A stretch of 64,000 nucleotides of DNA from Pseudomonadota bacterium (lineage in GTDB: Bacteria; Pseudomonadota; Gammaproteobacteria; Acidiferrobacterales; Acidiferrobacteraceae), in NCBI GenBank assembly GCA_021794595.1, contig JAJYQN010000102.1, positions 1 through 64,000 on the forward strand, written 5' to 3'. Each line of letters begins with the position of its first letter. Within the stretch, counting starts at the first letter, position 1. Positions 34,607-47,308 of the stretch are shown piece by piece. Under the pieces are notes generated by a model. That model saw only the letters and a program-made list of their open reading frames with translations. It was not told the origin of the DNA and ran no database searches. A program made the translations under genes and the position numbers.

Positions 34607-35189
34607 TCCACGGCAGAGGGTGATCGGCGCGGTCATTCTGGTGGTGCTGGCGGTTGTGATTCTACCGATCCTTTTGCGGCGGCCACCGTCCCGTATGAAA
34701 GGCCAGGACGTGCTGACGATTAGGCGGACGGACCATACCCTGACGACCCACTGGGTTCAGGGCCAGCCAAAGAGTCGAGGCAAGGGACCGGTGTCAATGT
34801 CGACAGCGGCCCCGGTTTTATCGGTAAAGTCGGCCGCAGGGGGCGCCATGGCCGCTGCGGCTAAGCCACCGGCACCTGCGGTGTCGGGCGCCGCGACGAC
34901 CAAAGGCTTACTGAGTAAGCCTTTGGTCGCGCCTAGACCCCAGAAGGGCGGGTGGTACGTCCAGGTGGGGGCCTACGTCAACGCCAGCGATGCGCTAAGC
35001 TTCCGCCGCCATTTGCATGCCCAGGGTTTTCCGGCGCATGTGAAGCTCGCACAGCTTGCGAGCGGCCACGGCGTGGTCGTGATCGTCGGGCCTTACCGGC
35101 GCGCCGAGGCGCTTACGGCCAGGGCGGCGGTGGCCCGTCGTGACAAGATTCGTGGGTTTTTAATTCGTATGGCAGCGGGGGCAAGATGA
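34587..35189 (+). CDS. dedD: DedD-like inner-membrane protein with SPOR domain
   Basis: From the GTG with GAGGGGG 6 bases upstream, the protein has 200 residues. One membrane span (about residues 12-30, AVILVVLAVVILPILL) is followed by a low-complexity Ala/Pro linker and a C-terminal SPOR domain (GGWYVQVGAYVNASDALSFR). SPOR domains bind denuded septal peptidoglycan, so it should help division. Position between folC and cvpA matches dedD in related bacteria. A longer frame within folC is discounted. Confidence 0.85.
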   Translation: MEEKPFDPRQRVIGAVILVVLAVVILPILLRRPPSRMKGQDVLTIRRTDHTLTTHWVQGQPKSRGKGPVSMSTAAPVLSVKSAAGGAMAAAAKPPAPAVSGAATTKGLLSKPLVAPRPQKGGWYVQVGAYVNASDALSFRRHLHAQGFPAHVKLAQLASGHGVVVIVGPYRRAEALTARAAVARRDKIRGFLIRMAAGAR

Positions 35190-35677
35190 ATTGGCTCGAT
35201 GTGGCGATAGTCGCGGTGGTTGGTCTGTTCGTTTTGGTCGGTGTCTTGCGCGGCTTCATTGCCGAGTTTTTATCTATTTTGACGTGGGTTGTCAGTTTTG
35301 CGGTGGCCTGGTTTTTTTCCGGTGACTTCACCGGATGGTTTGTAGGCCACGTTCAGGATGCGGATCTTCGCTCCGTGCTTGTTTTCTTTGTGCTCTTTTT
35401 TGTCACCTTTGTCACCATGGCGATTGCAAGCCACTTTACCCGCAAGATCTGGCTGAAAAGCGGCTCCCAAGCCGCCGACCGGATACTGGGGGGGCTCGTG
35501 GGCTTCGTTAAGGGGTCTGCGGTCATGGTCATAATGGTCTTGCTCGCCGGTTTGACCCCGTTTCCGACGTACAGCACGTGGCATGCCTCGGTTTTTGTGG
35601 GCTATTTCCAGAATATCGCCCTGTATGTGGCGCACTGGTTACCGGCTGACGTTGCTCGTAATCTTCGCTATAGCTAA
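35186..35677 (+). CDS. cvpA: CvpA-family inner-membrane protein
   Basis: The 163-residue protein has four membrane spans and the CvpA start MNWLDVAIVAVVGLFVLVG with GVLRGFIAEFLSILTW. CvpA is linked to envelope homeostasis and, in the enteric operon, to purF expression. It overlaps dedD by ATGA and precedes purF by 38 bases, the usual context. Confidence 0.93.
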   Translation: MNWLDVAIVAVVGLFVLVGVLRGFIAEFLSILTWVVSFAVAWFFSGDFTGWFVGHVQDADLRSVLVFFVLFFVTFVTMAIASHFTRKIWLKSGSQAADRILGGLVGFVKGSAVMVIMVLLAGLTPFPTYSTWHASVFVGYFQNIALYVAHWLPADVARNLRYS

Positions 35678-35715
35678 ACTGAGCCGTTTTTAGCGCTCCC
35701 CAAGGAGTCGCACTC

Positions 35716-37227
35716 ATGTGTGGAATAGTCGGTATTCTCGCAAAAAGTCCTGTCAATCAAGCGATTTACGACGGACTGACTGTCCTTCAGCACCGCGGCC
35801 AGGATGCGGCCGGCATTATCACGAGCGATGGCAACCGCGTCTATCTGCGTAAGGACAACGGGCTTGTGCGGGACGTATTCCAGGCCAACCATATGCTGGC
35901 GCTGCGCGGCACCATGGGGATCGGCCATGTCCGGTATCCGACCGCGGGTTGTGCCTCGTCTGCCGAGGCGCAGCCGTTTTATGTGAACTCGCCCTTCGGC
36001 CTGGCGATCGCCCACAACGGCAATTTGACCAATGCCGCGGAATTGCGGGACGAGCTGTTTCGCGAGGATCAGCGTCATATCAATACCGACTCGGATTCCG
36101 AGGTGCTGCTCAATATTTTTGCCCACGAGCTTCATGAGGTGGCTGGGATTCGTCTTACGCCGGACCATATTTTTCGGGCGGTGGCGGCGGTACATAGGCG
36201 CTGCCAAGGGGCGTACGCCGCGGTCATCATGATATCGGGCTTTGGTATCGTCGGCTTCCGCGACCCGTGCGGGATTCGGCCGATCGTCTACGGGCGCCGC
36301 GATACCGACCAAGGTCCAGAACACATGATTGCCTCGGAAAGCGTGGCCTTGGATGTCTTGGGCTACAAGCTCGTGCGCGACCTGCAGGCCGGAGAGGCGC
36401 TTTTTATCGATATGGCGGGGAATCTCTACGCCAAGCAGTGCGCGGAGAATCCGCGTCCTTCACCCTGTATTTTCGAACACGTCTACATGGCCAGACCCGA
36501 TTCCATAATCGACGGCATCAGTGTCTATAAGGCGCGCCTGCGCATGGGTGAGCGACTGGCCCGTAAATTATTGCGCGAGTGGCCGGATCACGATATCGAC
36601 GTCATTATCCCGATTCCTGACACGAGTCGCGCCGCGGCACTCGAGATGGCCAAAGAGCTCGAGGTCAAATACCGCGAGGGATTCATTAAAAATCGCTATA
36701 TCGGACGGACCTTTATCATGCCCGGCCAAGCGCAGCGCAAAAGATCGGTGCGCCAGAAGCTGAACGCGATCGATCTCGAATTCCGTGGCAAGAACGTGAT
36801 GTTGGTGGACGACTCTATCGTGCGCGGCACGACATCCATGCAGATCATTCAAATGGCGCGCGAAGCGGGGGCCGCGAAGGTGTATTTCGCGTCGGCCGCG
36901 CCGCCCATTCGCTATCCGAACGTCTACGGCATCGACATGCCCTCGACGCACGAATTGATAGCGACCGGCCGTACGGTCGAACAGGTAGCGTCCGAGATCG
37001 GTGCCGATCGCGTGATTTATCAGGACCTTGATGATCTGATCGAGGCCGCGCGCGAAGGCAATCCCCGGGTCACCGAGTTTGATACCTCGTGTTTTGACGG
37101 GGTCTATGTGACCGGCACCGTGCATAAAGAGTATCTTGACCATCTCGAGCGTATTCGTAGCGATGTCGCGAAGTGTGCCAGTACGACCAACGATCTCGTA
37201 TCGACCGAACTGCATACCTATTATTAG
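35716..37227 (+). CDS. purF: amidophosphoribosyltransferase
   Basis: The 503-residue enzyme starts [15 protein letters not shown], where Cys2 is the Ntn glutaminase nucleophile after Met removal, with [11 protein letters not shown] and a PRPP motif [13 protein letters not shown]. It commits PRPP to purine synthesis. AAGGAG lies 8 bases before the ATG. It ends 12 bases before metZ. Confidence 0.97.
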   Translation: MCGIVGILAKSPVNQAIYDGLTVLQHRGQDAAGIITSDGNRVYLRKDNGLVRDVFQANHMLALRGTMGIGHVRYPTAGCASSAEAQPFYVNSPFGLAIAHNGNLTNAAELRDELFREDQRHINTDSDSEVLLNIFAHELHEVAGIRLTPDHIFRAVAAVHRRCQGAYAAVIMISGFGIVGFRDPCGIRPIVYGRRDTDQGPEHMIASESVALDVLGYKLVRDLQAGEALFIDMAGNLYAKQCAENPRPSPCIFEHVYMARPDSIIDGISVYKARLRMGERLARKLLREWPDHDIDVIIPIPDTSRAAALEMAKELEVKYREGFIKNRYIGRTFIMPGQAQRKRSVRQKLNAIDLEFRGKNVMLVDDSIVRGTTSMQIIQMAREAGAAKVYFASAAPPIRYPNVYGIDMPSTHELIATGRTVEQVASEIGADRVIYQDLDDLIEAAREGNPRVTEFDTSCFDGVYVTGTVHKEYLDHLERIRSDVAKCASTTNDLVSTELHTYY

Positions 37228-37239
37228 AAGGAATGGCCG

Positions 37240-38433
37240 ATGGCCGATGACATTGAGGCGAAGAGGGAGACTCTGGCTATCCGTGCGGGACATCACCGTA
37301 CCGAAGAGGGCGAGCACAGCGAACCCTTGTTTTTGACGTCCAGTTACGTCTTTGACGATGCCACCCAGGCCGCCGAGCGGTTTGCGGGTCGCGCCCAGGG
37401 CAATATCTATTCCCGCACCGGCAATCCCACGGTGCGCATCTTCGAGGAGCGTTTGGCGGCCCTCGAGGGCGCCGAGCGGGGTCTGGCGACGGCGTCCGGT
37501 ATGGCCGCCATTCTTTCGGTGTGCATGGGTCTTTTGAAGGCCGGCGACCATATCGTGGCCTCGCAGAGCCTCTTTGGCCCGACCGTCGCTTTGTTTCAGA
37601 TGCTGGCGCGGTTCGGCGTCACGACCACTTTTGTGGCGCTGGACGATGTCGAGGCCTGGGAGCGCGCCTGTACCCAGTCTACGCGTCTTTTGTTTCTCGA
37701 GACCCCATCCAACCCCTTGAGCGTGCTCGGCGATCTCGTGGCCTTGGCCGATGTCGCCCACCGCCATGACGCGAAGCTCGTGGTAGACAACAGCTTTTGT
37801 ACCCCGATATTGCAGCAGCCGCTGTCCTTGGGGGCCGATATCGTGGTCCATTCCGCGACCAAATATATCGATGGCCAGGGGCGCGGTTTGGGCGGGGCCA
37901 TACTCGGTCGGGATAGCGTGATAAGCGGGGAGATTTTCCCGTTTGTGCGCACCGCGGGACCGGTCATGAGCCCTTTCAACGCCTGGGTGTTCCTAAAGGG
38001 CCTTGAGACCTTGTCTTTGCGCATCAAGGCGCATAGCCAGAACGCCTTGACCGTGGCCGGCTGGCTTGCCGAACACACTAAGGTCGAGGCGGTCTATTAC
38101 CCGTATTTGCCCACCCACCCGCAATACGCCTTGGCGCGCGTCCAGCAGTCGGCGGGCGGCGGAGTCGTGGCGTTTACAGTGCCCGGGGGCAGTCAGGAGG
38201 CGTTCGCCTTCGTGAATGCCTGTCGCCTTCTGTCGCTTACTGCTAATCTTGGCGATACCAAGAGTACGATCACGCATCCTGCGACGACGACCCACGGTCG
38301 ACTGACGCCGGAGGTGCGGCGAGCGGGGGGTGTTCTGGATGGACTCATCCGACTCTCGATTGGATTGGAAGATGTGGGTGATGTCATAGCCGATTTGCAG
38401 CGGGGATTTGCCGCTGTCGCGGCGTTAGCTTAA
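37240..38433 (+). CDS. metZ: O-succinylhomoserine sulfhydrylase
   Basis: The 397-residue PLP enzyme of the Cys/Met metabolism family has SRTGNPTVRIFEERLAALEG, PLP-contact SGMAAI, and the PLP lysine in HSATKYIDGQGRGLGG. The purF-metZ order is typical for Pseudomonas-like bacteria, where MetZ makes homocysteine directly from O-succinylhomoserine and sulfide. AAGGA lies 7 bases before the ATG. A cystathionine synthase or lyase is the only close alternative. Confidence 0.93.
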   Translation: MADDIEAKRETLAIRAGHHRTEEGEHSEPLFLTSSYVFDDATQAAERFAGRAQGNIYSRTGNPTVRIFEERLAALEGAERGLATASGMAAILSVCMGLLKAGDHIVASQSLFGPTVALFQMLARFGVTTTFVALDDVEAWERACTQSTRLLFLETPSNPLSVLGDLVALADVAHRHDAKLVVDNSFCTPILQQPLSLGADIVVHSATKYIDGQGRGLGGAILGRDSVISGEIFPFVRTAGPVMSPFNAWVFLKGLETLSLRIKAHSQNALTVAGWLAEHTKVEAVYYPYLPTHPQYALARVQQSAGGGVVAFTVPGGSQEAFAFVNACRLLSLTANLGDTKSTITHPATTTHGRLTPEVRRAGGVLDGLIRLSIGLEDVGDVIADLQRGFAAVAALA

Positions 38434-38450
38434 GGCGAGGTGTGTCGGTC

Positions 38451-39182
38451 ATGAGAGAGAGCGGAGGTCGTGTACACGCCATCCTAAGACGCGGGGGCGT
38501 CGTCCTTGCCCTTTTCCTGCTGGCGTCTTGCGCGAAGAGCACGCCCCACGCCACGATTCTCTTTATGAAGGAGCGCGAACTCGGCGGCCCCGCGTTTCCG
38601 ACGCGCGTGATCGTTAATCGCCACTACGTACGCATCGATCCCGACACGGGGGCCGGTAATTACATCCTCTTTAATCGCAAGGAAGGGGTGATTTACAGCG
38701 TCGATGCGTCCGACCGGACGATCCTCGTGATCCGCAGTCACCCGATCACCCTGCAAAAGCCTGCCACGATCACAAACACCGTGACGATCGGTAAGCGTAA
38801 GGGGCGTTTTCAGGGACACACTGTGATCCACTATCGGCTGTTTACCGATGGCCAGCAGTGCTACAGCATTGCGGCCAGCAAGCACCTGCTGCCCCATGTC
38901 GCCCGCGCGCTCACGGCCTATGCCGACACCTTGGCCGGCGAGCAGGCGGTAACGGCGCAGAATACGCCGGCGGGGATCGAGACCCCATGCGACCTCGAGG
39001 ACAACGTTTTCGATCCGGGCCGCGAATACGCGTATGGCTTTCCGGTGCGCATGACCGATGCCGACCAGAATCAGAAGGTGTTGGTGGCGGTGAAGAAGGA
39101 CGTGGCGGTCAAGGCGGGATTATTCGTGCTGCCCGCTCATTACGTCCGTTATAGCCCCGGGGAAGTCCGTCACGGCGGCTAA
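38451..39182 (+). CDS. predicted lipoprotein of unknown function
   Basis: The 243-residue protein has a basic N-terminus, a hydrophobic segment and a lipobox LLASC, so it is probably lipid-anchored. The mature part holds beta-rich repeats (NYILFNRKEGVIYSVDASDR, TITNTVTIGKRKGRF) and Cys residues likely paired (QQCYS, TPCDLE). I use the ATG with GGCGAGG 10 bases upstream; a GTG 9 bases earlier is too close to that site. Its last 63 bases overlap the lpxH 3' end on the other strand. Function unknown. Confidence 0.7.
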   Translation: MRESGGRVHAILRRGGVVLALFLLASCAKSTPHATILFMKERELGGPAFPTRVIVNRHYVRIDPDTGAGNYILFNRKEGVIYSVDASDRTILVIRSHPITLQKPATITNTVTIGKRKGRFQGHTVIHYRLFTDGQQCYSIAASKHLLPHVARALTAYADTLAGEQAVTAQNTPAGIETPCDLEDNVFDPGREYAYGFPVRMTDADQNQKVLVAVKKDVAVKAGLFVLPAHYVRYSPGEVRHGG

Positions 39183-39887
39183 CTTAAGGCCGGCGTCGCC
39201 TACGATCAGTACGCTCGAGCCTTCGTACCAATCGCCCACCACGATCCGTGTGATGAGGCCGTCCTCGCTCTCTTGTGGATATTGCCCCGGCCTATGGGTA
39301 TGGCCGTGAATCAAGCGCCGGGCGTTCTGTTGCCGCAGGAGTTCTGCGACCGCGCCGGGATTCACGTCAAGAATGGCGGCGTCTTTCGCGAAGGTCGCGC
39401 GACCGCTTTCCCGGCGCAGCGCGCGCGCCATGGCCACCCGCTCCGGTAATGGTCGACCTAAGATCTGGTTTTGCCATGCGGGATCGCGGAATTGCGCCCG
39501 CAGGGCGAGGTATTCGTGATCGTCCGTGCATAGGGCGTCGCCATGGCTTAAGACCGTGGGAATGCCATACAGCGAGACGCGGCAGGGGTCTTCCAAAAGT
39601 CGGCAGCCAGTCGCCTTCGTGAAGCCGGAACCGAGCAGGAAGTCGCGGTTTCCGTGCATGACATTGATGGTGAGGCCACTGTCCGTGGCCCGACACAAAG
39701 CCGAGATCACCGGCGCGAATTCCGGCTCCTCGGCGCCATCGTCGCCCACCCAATACTCAAAAAGATCCCCGAGGATATAGAGGGTATCGACCTGTTTTTG
39801 GGCGTAGCTCAAAAACTCCTGGAACAGCGCGATCGCGTCGGGACGCTCGGCGGTCAGGTGGAGGTCGGCGATAAAGGCTTGCGGCAC
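39120..39887 (-). CDS. lpxH: UDP-2,3-diacylglucosamine diphosphatase
   Basis: The 255-residue calcineurin-like phosphoesterase has FIADLHL, ILGDLFEYWVGDD and MHGNRDFLLG, the metal-binding motifs in family order, and GHTHRPG near the end. LpxH makes lipid X in lipid A synthesis at the inner membrane. The stop lies inside the opposing lipoprotein gene. It starts next to the ppiB stop, so ppiB and lpxH form an operon as in many Gammaproteobacteria. Confidence 0.94.
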   Translation of the reverse strand: MPQAFIADLHLTAERPDAIALFQEFLSYAQKQVDTLYILGDLFEYWVGDDGAEEPEFAPVISALCRATDSGLTINVMHGNRDFLLGSGFTKATGCRLLEDPCRVSLYGIPTVLSHGDALCTDDHEYLALRAQFRDPAWQNQILGRPLPERVAMARALRRESGRATFAKDAAILDVNPGAVAELLRQQNARRLIHGHTHRPGQYPQESEDGLITRIVVGDWYEGSSVLIVGDAGLKLAAVTDFPGAITDVMSGQHE

Positions 39888-40379
39888 CTAGTCGACACGC
39901 ACGCTTAAGATGACGACATCGTTTACGGGCACGTCCTGGTAGCCGCTGCGGCTGGTCGTCGCTGTGCCGCGAATGGCGTCGATGACATCCATCCCCTCGG
40001 TCACTTGGCCAAATACGCAGTATCCCCAGCCGGTGGGGGTCGGGGCGGTGAAGTTTAAGAAATCATTGTCTGCCACGTTGATAAAGAATTGGCTGGTCGC
40101 CGAATGCGGGTCGCTGGTGCGCGCCATGGCGATGGTCCCGCGACTGTTGCGCAGCCCGTTGTTGGCCTCGTTGTCGATGGGCGCGCGCGTGGTCTTTTGC
40201 TTCAAGTTCGCCTCGAACCCCCCGCCTTGGATCATGAAGCCGTCGATGACGCGGTGAAAGATGGTATTCGTGTAAAAACCCTCACGGGCATAGGCCAAGA
40301 AGTTGGCAACGGTTTTGGGGGCCTTTTCGGCGTTGAGATCAAGGACGATCACTCCCTGATTGGTTTCAAGATGCACCAT
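39888..40379 (-). CDS. ppiB: cytoplasmic peptidyl-prolyl cis-trans isomerase (cyclophilin)
   Basis: The 163-residue protein is a complete cyclophilin domain ([48 protein letters not shown]) with the catalytic Arg in FHRVI and no signal peptide. The stop of ppiB and the ATG of lpxH adjoin, so they are co-transcribed. It is divergent from gltX. Confidence 0.95.
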   Translation of the reverse strand: MVHLETNQGVIVLDLNAEKAPKTVANFLAYAREGFYTNTIFHRVIDGFMIQGGGFEANLKQKTTRAPIDNEANNGLRNSRGTIAMARTSDPHSATSQFFINVADNDFLNFTAPTPTGWGYCVFGQVTEGMDVIDAIRGTATTSRSGYQDVPVNDVVILSVRVD

Positions 40380-40444
40380 TTAAGGAATCCTCTGAGAAGT
40401 TCGCCGCATTGTCGCCGACTTGGGACGCGAGGGCAATGACGCGC

Positions 40445-40450
40445 TATCAT
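40445..40450 (+). promoter_or_regulatory. possible -10 box just before gltX
   Basis: TATCAT is 7 bases before the gltX ATG, with only AGGG (spacing 3) as a ribosome binding site. TTGGGA 19 bases upstream is a weak -35. A leaderless transcript is possible. Confidence 0.3.
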
Positions 40451-40457
40451 AGGGCCT

Positions 40458-41843
40458 ATGAGCCCCCCTACCACCCGTTTTGCGCCGAGCCCGAGTGGCA
40501 TGCTCCATGTGGGTAACGTGCGCACCGCTCTTTTTAGCCTATTGGCGGCCCTGCCGGACGGCCGATTCTTGCTTCGCATCGAGGATACGGACCGGGCGCG
40601 CGTCGCTCCCCGCTTTGTGGAGGCTGCTCTTCGCGATCTCGATTGGCTGGGTTTTGACGCCTTTATAGACCGGTCCGCTATTCTTTATCAGTCCGCCCGC
40701 ACCGCCATTTACGACGATTATATCGGGAGGCTGCAGGCCGCCCATCGGGCCTACCCCTGCTTTTGCTCGCAGGCCGCTCTCGCCCTCGATCGGGCCCAGG
40801 CCCAGGCGCAGGGGCGGCCCCCACGTTATTCGGGACGCTGCGCCACGCTCGATCCCACCGAGGCCCAAGAGCGCCTTGCCCGGGGAGAGAGCGCGGTATG
40901 GCGTTTTCGGGTGCCGCCCCACGAGGAGTTGCGTTTCGAGGATACGGTGCGTGGACCACAGGTCGTGGCCAGCGATCTCTTGGGCGATTTTGTGGTGCGT
41001 CGGGCGAACGGCGAGCCCATGTTTTTTTTCACGAACGCCCTGGATGATGCCTTATCGGGCGTCACCTGGGTGTTACGCGGCGAGGATCACCTGTCCAATA
41101 CCGCGCGCCAGATTCTGATCTTGAAGGCCCTTGATCTCCCGGTGCCTCGCTATGGCCATTTGCCCTTGATCTTGAGCGACACCGGCGTCCCGCTTTCTAA
41201 ACGGGACGGGGCGCAGAGCATAGACGGTCTACGCGCCGAGGGCTTTTTACCGGAAGCGATCGTGAACTATCTGGCCCGGCTTGGGGCGGTGGTGGCAAGC
41301 GATGCGCTCTTGACTCTCCCGGATCTCGCCGCGGCGTTTGATCCGACCCGCATCGGACATGCCCCCGCGCGTTATGACCGCCAGCAGTTGCTGCATTGGC
41401 AGCGTCTGGCGATGGCGCATGTGCCGCTTGCCACGCTTCTCCCCTGGGTTCCGAGCCAGGTCCCGATCGCCGATCGTATCCGTTTTGCCGAGACGGTGCG
41501 GGCCAATAGCCTCTTTCCCCAGGAATTCGTGTTGTGGGCCGAGATCCTGTATGGGGAGAATGAGACCCTTACCGCCGAGGCCGAGCAGGCCGTGGCGCGC
41601 GCCGATGTGAGGCTTTTTGATCAGGCGCTCGCGCTCTTGGCCGAGGGTCGGGGGGCCGCGGACTTGGCGCCGGGTCTCAAGGCCCTCGGGTTTTCCGGTA
41701 AAATGTTGTTCCATGCCTTGCGTGCCGCTCTGACAGGCCGTCTCGCCGGGCCGGAACTGAAGGATCTTTTAGGGCTTATGCCGCACCATGTCCTTGTGCG
41801 GCGCTTAGCGCGGTTTGGAACGTCCCATGCTCAAAATTTATAA
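40458..41843 (+). CDS. gltX: glutamate-tRNA ligase
   Basis: The 461-residue class I synthetase starts [20 protein letters not shown], the HIGH-equivalent, and has [10 protein letters not shown] for KMSKS. A CFC...C zinc-finger-like segment ([10 protein letters not shown], then YSGRC) follows the nucleotide-binding fold. It charges tRNA-Glu. Overlap of 17 bases with cysS makes a two-gene translation operon, divergent from ppiB-lpxH. Confidence 0.95.
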   Translation: MSPPTTRFAPSPSGMLHVGNVRTALFSLLAALPDGRFLLRIEDTDRARVAPRFVEAALRDLDWLGFDAFIDRSAILYQSARTAIYDDYIGRLQAAHRAYPCFCSQAALALDRAQAQAQGRPPRYSGRCATLDPTEAQERLARGESAVWRFRVPPHEELRFEDTVRGPQVVASDLLGDFVVRRANGEPMFFFTNALDDALSGVTWVLRGEDHLSNTARQILILKALDLPVPRYGHLPLILSDTGVPLSKRDGAQSIDGLRAEGFLPEAIVNYLARLGAVVASDALLTLPDLAAAFDPTRIGHAPARYDRQQLLHWQRLAMAHVPLATLLPWVPSQVPIADRIRFAETVRANSLFPQEFVLWAEILYGENETLTAEAEQAVARADVRLFDQALALLAEGRGAADLAPGLKALGFSGKMLFHALRAALTGRLAGPELKDLLGLMPHHVLVRRLARFGTSHAQNL

Positions 41844-43197
41844 TACCTTAACGCGGTCGAAGGAGGTTTTCTCGCCGATCGAGGCGGGCCATGTCCGTCT
41901 TTATGTCTGCGGGATGACCGTTTACGACCATTGCCATTTGGGCCATGGCCGCGTGTTCGTGGTTTTCGATATGGTCGTGCGTTATCTGCGTAGCCGAGGT
42001 TATCGGGTCACTTACGTCCAGAACATCACCGACATCGATGATAAGATCATCGCGCGGGCCCGCGATCGCGGGGAGACCCTGACTGCTCTTACCGAGCACT
42101 ATATTGCCGCGATGCAGGAAGATGCGGCGGCGCTTTTGGTGGCGCCGCCCGATCACGATCCCCGTGCCACCCATCATATCGATGAGATCACGGCCATGAT
42201 CGCGACCTTGGTCGCGAAGGGCTATGCCTATCAGGGCAAAAACGGCGATGTCTATTATCGCGTGCGGCGGTTTCCCCGCTACGGGCAGCTCTCTGGCCGG
42301 AGCCTGGATGATCTCAAGGTCGGCGCCCGGGTGGAGGCGGATGAGGCCAAGGATGACCCCCTGGACTTTGTCTTGTGGAAATCCGCCCGTCCCGAAGAGC
42401 CCTCGTGGCCGTCAGTCTTCGGCCCCGGGCGCCCGGGCTGGCATATCGAGTGTTCGGCCATGGCGACCCATTGCCTCGGGGACCACTTCGATATCCACGG
42501 GGGTGGCCTGGATCTGACCTTTCCGCATCACGAAAACGAGATCGCTCAGAGCGAGGCCGCAACGGGTACGGCTTTCGCCAACGTTTGGATGCATAACGGC
42601 TTTGTGCGCATAAACGGCGAGAAGATGGCGAAGTCCTTGGGGAACTTCTTGAGCCTGCGGGAATTGCTGGCGACCTACGATGGCGAGGTGCTCCGCTATT
42701 TCCTGTTGGCGAGCCATTACCGAAGCCCCCTCAATTATGATCCCGAGGCCTTGAATCAGTGCCATGAGGCCTTGACCCGCCTTTATCGTAGTCTAGAGGA
42801 TCTACCGGCCGTGCCGGCGGGAGACGAAGGCGGGTATCGAGACCGGTTCCAGGCTGCCATGGACGACGATTTCAATACCCCCGGGGCCTTGGCGGTGCTG
42901 TTTGATCTCAGTCACGCGATTCAGCGCGGGCGCCTGCAGGGCGATCGGGACCAGGCCGCGCGCGCGGCGGCTTTGTTGCGTGAGCTGGCCGGGACGCTCG
43001 GCCTTTTGTCGCGTCCGCCGCTCGCGTTTTTGCAAAGGGGTGGCGATCATCACGAGATCGAGGCCCTGATTGCCGAGCGCAATGAGGCCCGCCGGCTACG
43101 CGAATGGGCGCGGTCGGACGCCTTACGAGACCAGCTGAAAGGCCGCGGGGTGGTGCTGGAGGACACGCCTGATGGGACGGTGTGGCGGCGGGCCTAG
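41827..43197 (+). CDS. cysS: cysteine-tRNA ligase
   Basis: From the ATG inside the gltX end the protein has 456 residues; an in-frame TTG 12 bases earlier is less likely given the usual [10 protein letters not shown] start. It has the zinc Cys28 in [17 protein letters not shown], with HLGH as the HIGH motif, [11 protein letters not shown], and KMAKSLGN as KMSKS. It charges tRNA-Cys. Confidence 0.96.
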   Translation: MLKIYNTLTRSKEVFSPIEAGHVRLYVCGMTVYDHCHLGHGRVFVVFDMVVRYLRSRGYRVTYVQNITDIDDKIIARARDRGETLTALTEHYIAAMQEDAAALLVAPPDHDPRATHHIDEITAMIATLVAKGYAYQGKNGDVYYRVRRFPRYGQLSGRSLDDLKVGARVEADEAKDDPLDFVLWKSARPEEPSWPSVFGPGRPGWHIECSAMATHCLGDHFDIHGGGLDLTFPHHENEIAQSEAATGTAFANVWMHNGFVRINGEKMAKSLGNFLSLRELLATYDGEVLRYFLLASHYRSPLNYDPEALNQCHEALTRLYRSLEDLPAVPAGDEGGYRDRFQAAMDDDFNTPGALAVLFDLSHAIQRGRLQGDRDQAARAAALLRELAGTLGLLSRPPLAFLQRGGDHHEIEALIAERNEARRLREWARSDALRDQLKGRGVVLEDTPDGTVWRRA

Positions 43198-43214
43198 AGG
43201 CTTCGCCGCAGGCT

Positions 43215-43236
43215 CCAGGGGTCTTTCTGCCCCTGG
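43215..43236 (+). repeat. hairpin between cysS and ilvB
   Basis: CCAGGGG and CCCCTGG form a 7-bp stem with an 8-base loop, 17 bases after the cysS stop. No T-tract follows, so it may mark an mRNA end or an ilv leader structure. The rest of the 114-base gap is C/G-rich, without a leader peptide that I can see. Confidence 0.55.
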
Positions 43237-43311
43237 GCCTTGACCCCCAGCCCCCCTTATCCGAAAATCAGGGGTTCGAATCAGACCTATTGAAGATTGC
43301 GGGGTGATGTT

Positions 43312-45026
43312 TTGGAACTCACGGGTGCGGAGATCTTCGTTCGGTGCCTTCGGGACGAAGGCGTTGAGTACCTCTTTGGTTATCCGGGGGGCGCCGTTTT
43401 GCATATTTATGATGCCCTTTATAAGCAAGAAGAGGTCAAGCATATCCTGGTTCGCCACGAACAAGGGGCGACCCACGCCGCCGATGGCTATGCACGTTCC
43501 ACCGGCAAGCCCGGCGTTGTACTCGTGACGTCCGGTCCGGGCGCTACCAATGCCGTGACCGGTATCGCCACCGCTTACATGGATTCGATTCCGCTGGTCG
43601 TCTTCACCGGCCAAGTGATGACCCATCTGATCGGCGATGACGCCTTCCAGGAGGTCGATGCCATCGGGATCACAAGACCCTGCGTCAAGCATAACTTCAT
43701 GGTGAAGGATGTGCGGGACCTCGCCATAATTATGCGCAAGGCCTTTCATGTCGCGACCACGGGTCGTCCGGGGCCCGTGGTCGTTGATATCCCGAAAGAC
43801 ATCACGGCGCATAAGACCGACTATGTCTTTCCGCAAGATCCGAGCCTGCGTTCGTATAGGCCGGTCACGGACGGCGACCCCGCGGCCATCCGCAAAGCGG
43901 CCGAGCTTTTGCTTACGGCGAAGCGTCCCATGATCTATGCCGGCGGGGGCGTAATCCTAGGGAACGCCTCATCCGAGCTCACCGAACTCGTGCGCTGGTT
44001 GGGCGCGCCCTGCACCAACACTCTCATGGGCCTGGGGGCCTTCGCCGCCACCGATCCCTTGTTTGTGGGCATGCTGGGCATGCACGGAACGTATGAGGCC
44101 AATATGGCCATGCATGAGTGCGATGTACTGCTCGCGGTTGGCGCGCGGTTCGACGACCGGGTGACCGGCGACCTAGACAAGTTCTGTCCGAACGCGCGGA
44201 TCATTCATATCGACATCGATCCCGCGTCCATTCAAAAGAATGTGGCGGTCGAGATCGCGGTTATCGGAGATGCGCGCCTTGTGATGCGCGAGCTGCTGAC
44301 CGCTTTGACGGCGTCAGGCCGCCGACTCGATGCCCCGGCCTTGAAGGCTTGGTGGCATACGATCGACGAGTGGCGGGGGCGCCACTGTCTTGAATACGAC
44401 CGGGCCAACACCGAGGTGATCAAGCCCCAGTTCGTTCTAGAGACGCTCTATCGCCTGACCAAGGGCGATGCGTTCGTAACCTCGGACGTGGGCCAGCATC
44501 AGATGTGGGCCGCGCAGTTCTATAAATTTGACCGGCCACGGCGCTGGATCAATTCCGGGGGGCTTGGCACGATGGGCTTTGGTCTGCCGGCGGCGATCGG
44601 GGTGCAGCTCGCCCATCCGCAGGATACCGTGGCCTGCGTCACCGGCGAGGCCAGTATCCAGATGTGTATTCAGGAGCTGTCGACCTGCAAGCAGTACGAT
44701 CTGCCGATCAAGATCATCAACTTGAATAACCGCTATATGGGTATGGTTCGGCAGTGGCAGGAATTCTTTTACCAGAGCCGCTATTCGCACTCCTACCTCG
44801 AGGCCTTGCCGGATTTCGTGAAGTTGGCGGAGAGCTATGGCCACGCGGGCCTGCGGGTCGATAAGCCACACGATGTAGAGGCGGCCCTGAAAGAGGCCTT
44901 AGGGCAGCGCGATCGTCTGGTGTTCCTGGATTTCATTACCGATCAAACGGAAAACGTCTATCCCATGATTGCGGCCGGTGCCGGCCATCACGAGATGCAT
45001 CTGGCGACAGATCGCGAATTGGCCTG

Positions 45027-45027
<1 letters not shown>
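43312..45027 (+). CDS. ilvB: acetolactate synthase, catalytic subunit
   Basis: I place the start at the TTG giving (M)ELTGAEIFVRCLRDEGVE, the usual N-terminus, 571 residues. An upstream TTG 15 bases earlier has no site. TPP-enzyme features are VRHEQGATHAADGYAR (catalytic Glu), SGGLGTMGFGLPAA and VTGEASIQMCIQEL, the family's GDG-like ThDP/Mg motif. It condenses pyruvates or pyruvate with 2-ketobutyrate for Val, Leu and Ile. ilvH starts at its last base. Confidence 0.95.
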
Positions 45028-47289
<2,262 letters not shown>

Positions 47290-47308
47290 GGGTTTTAAGG
47301 AAAGAATA

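Noticed and set aside
43273..43282. GGTTCGAATC resembling a tRNA T-loop before ilvB
   Set aside because: The flanking bases do not form a T stem, and no acceptor, D or anticodon arms are present upstream.
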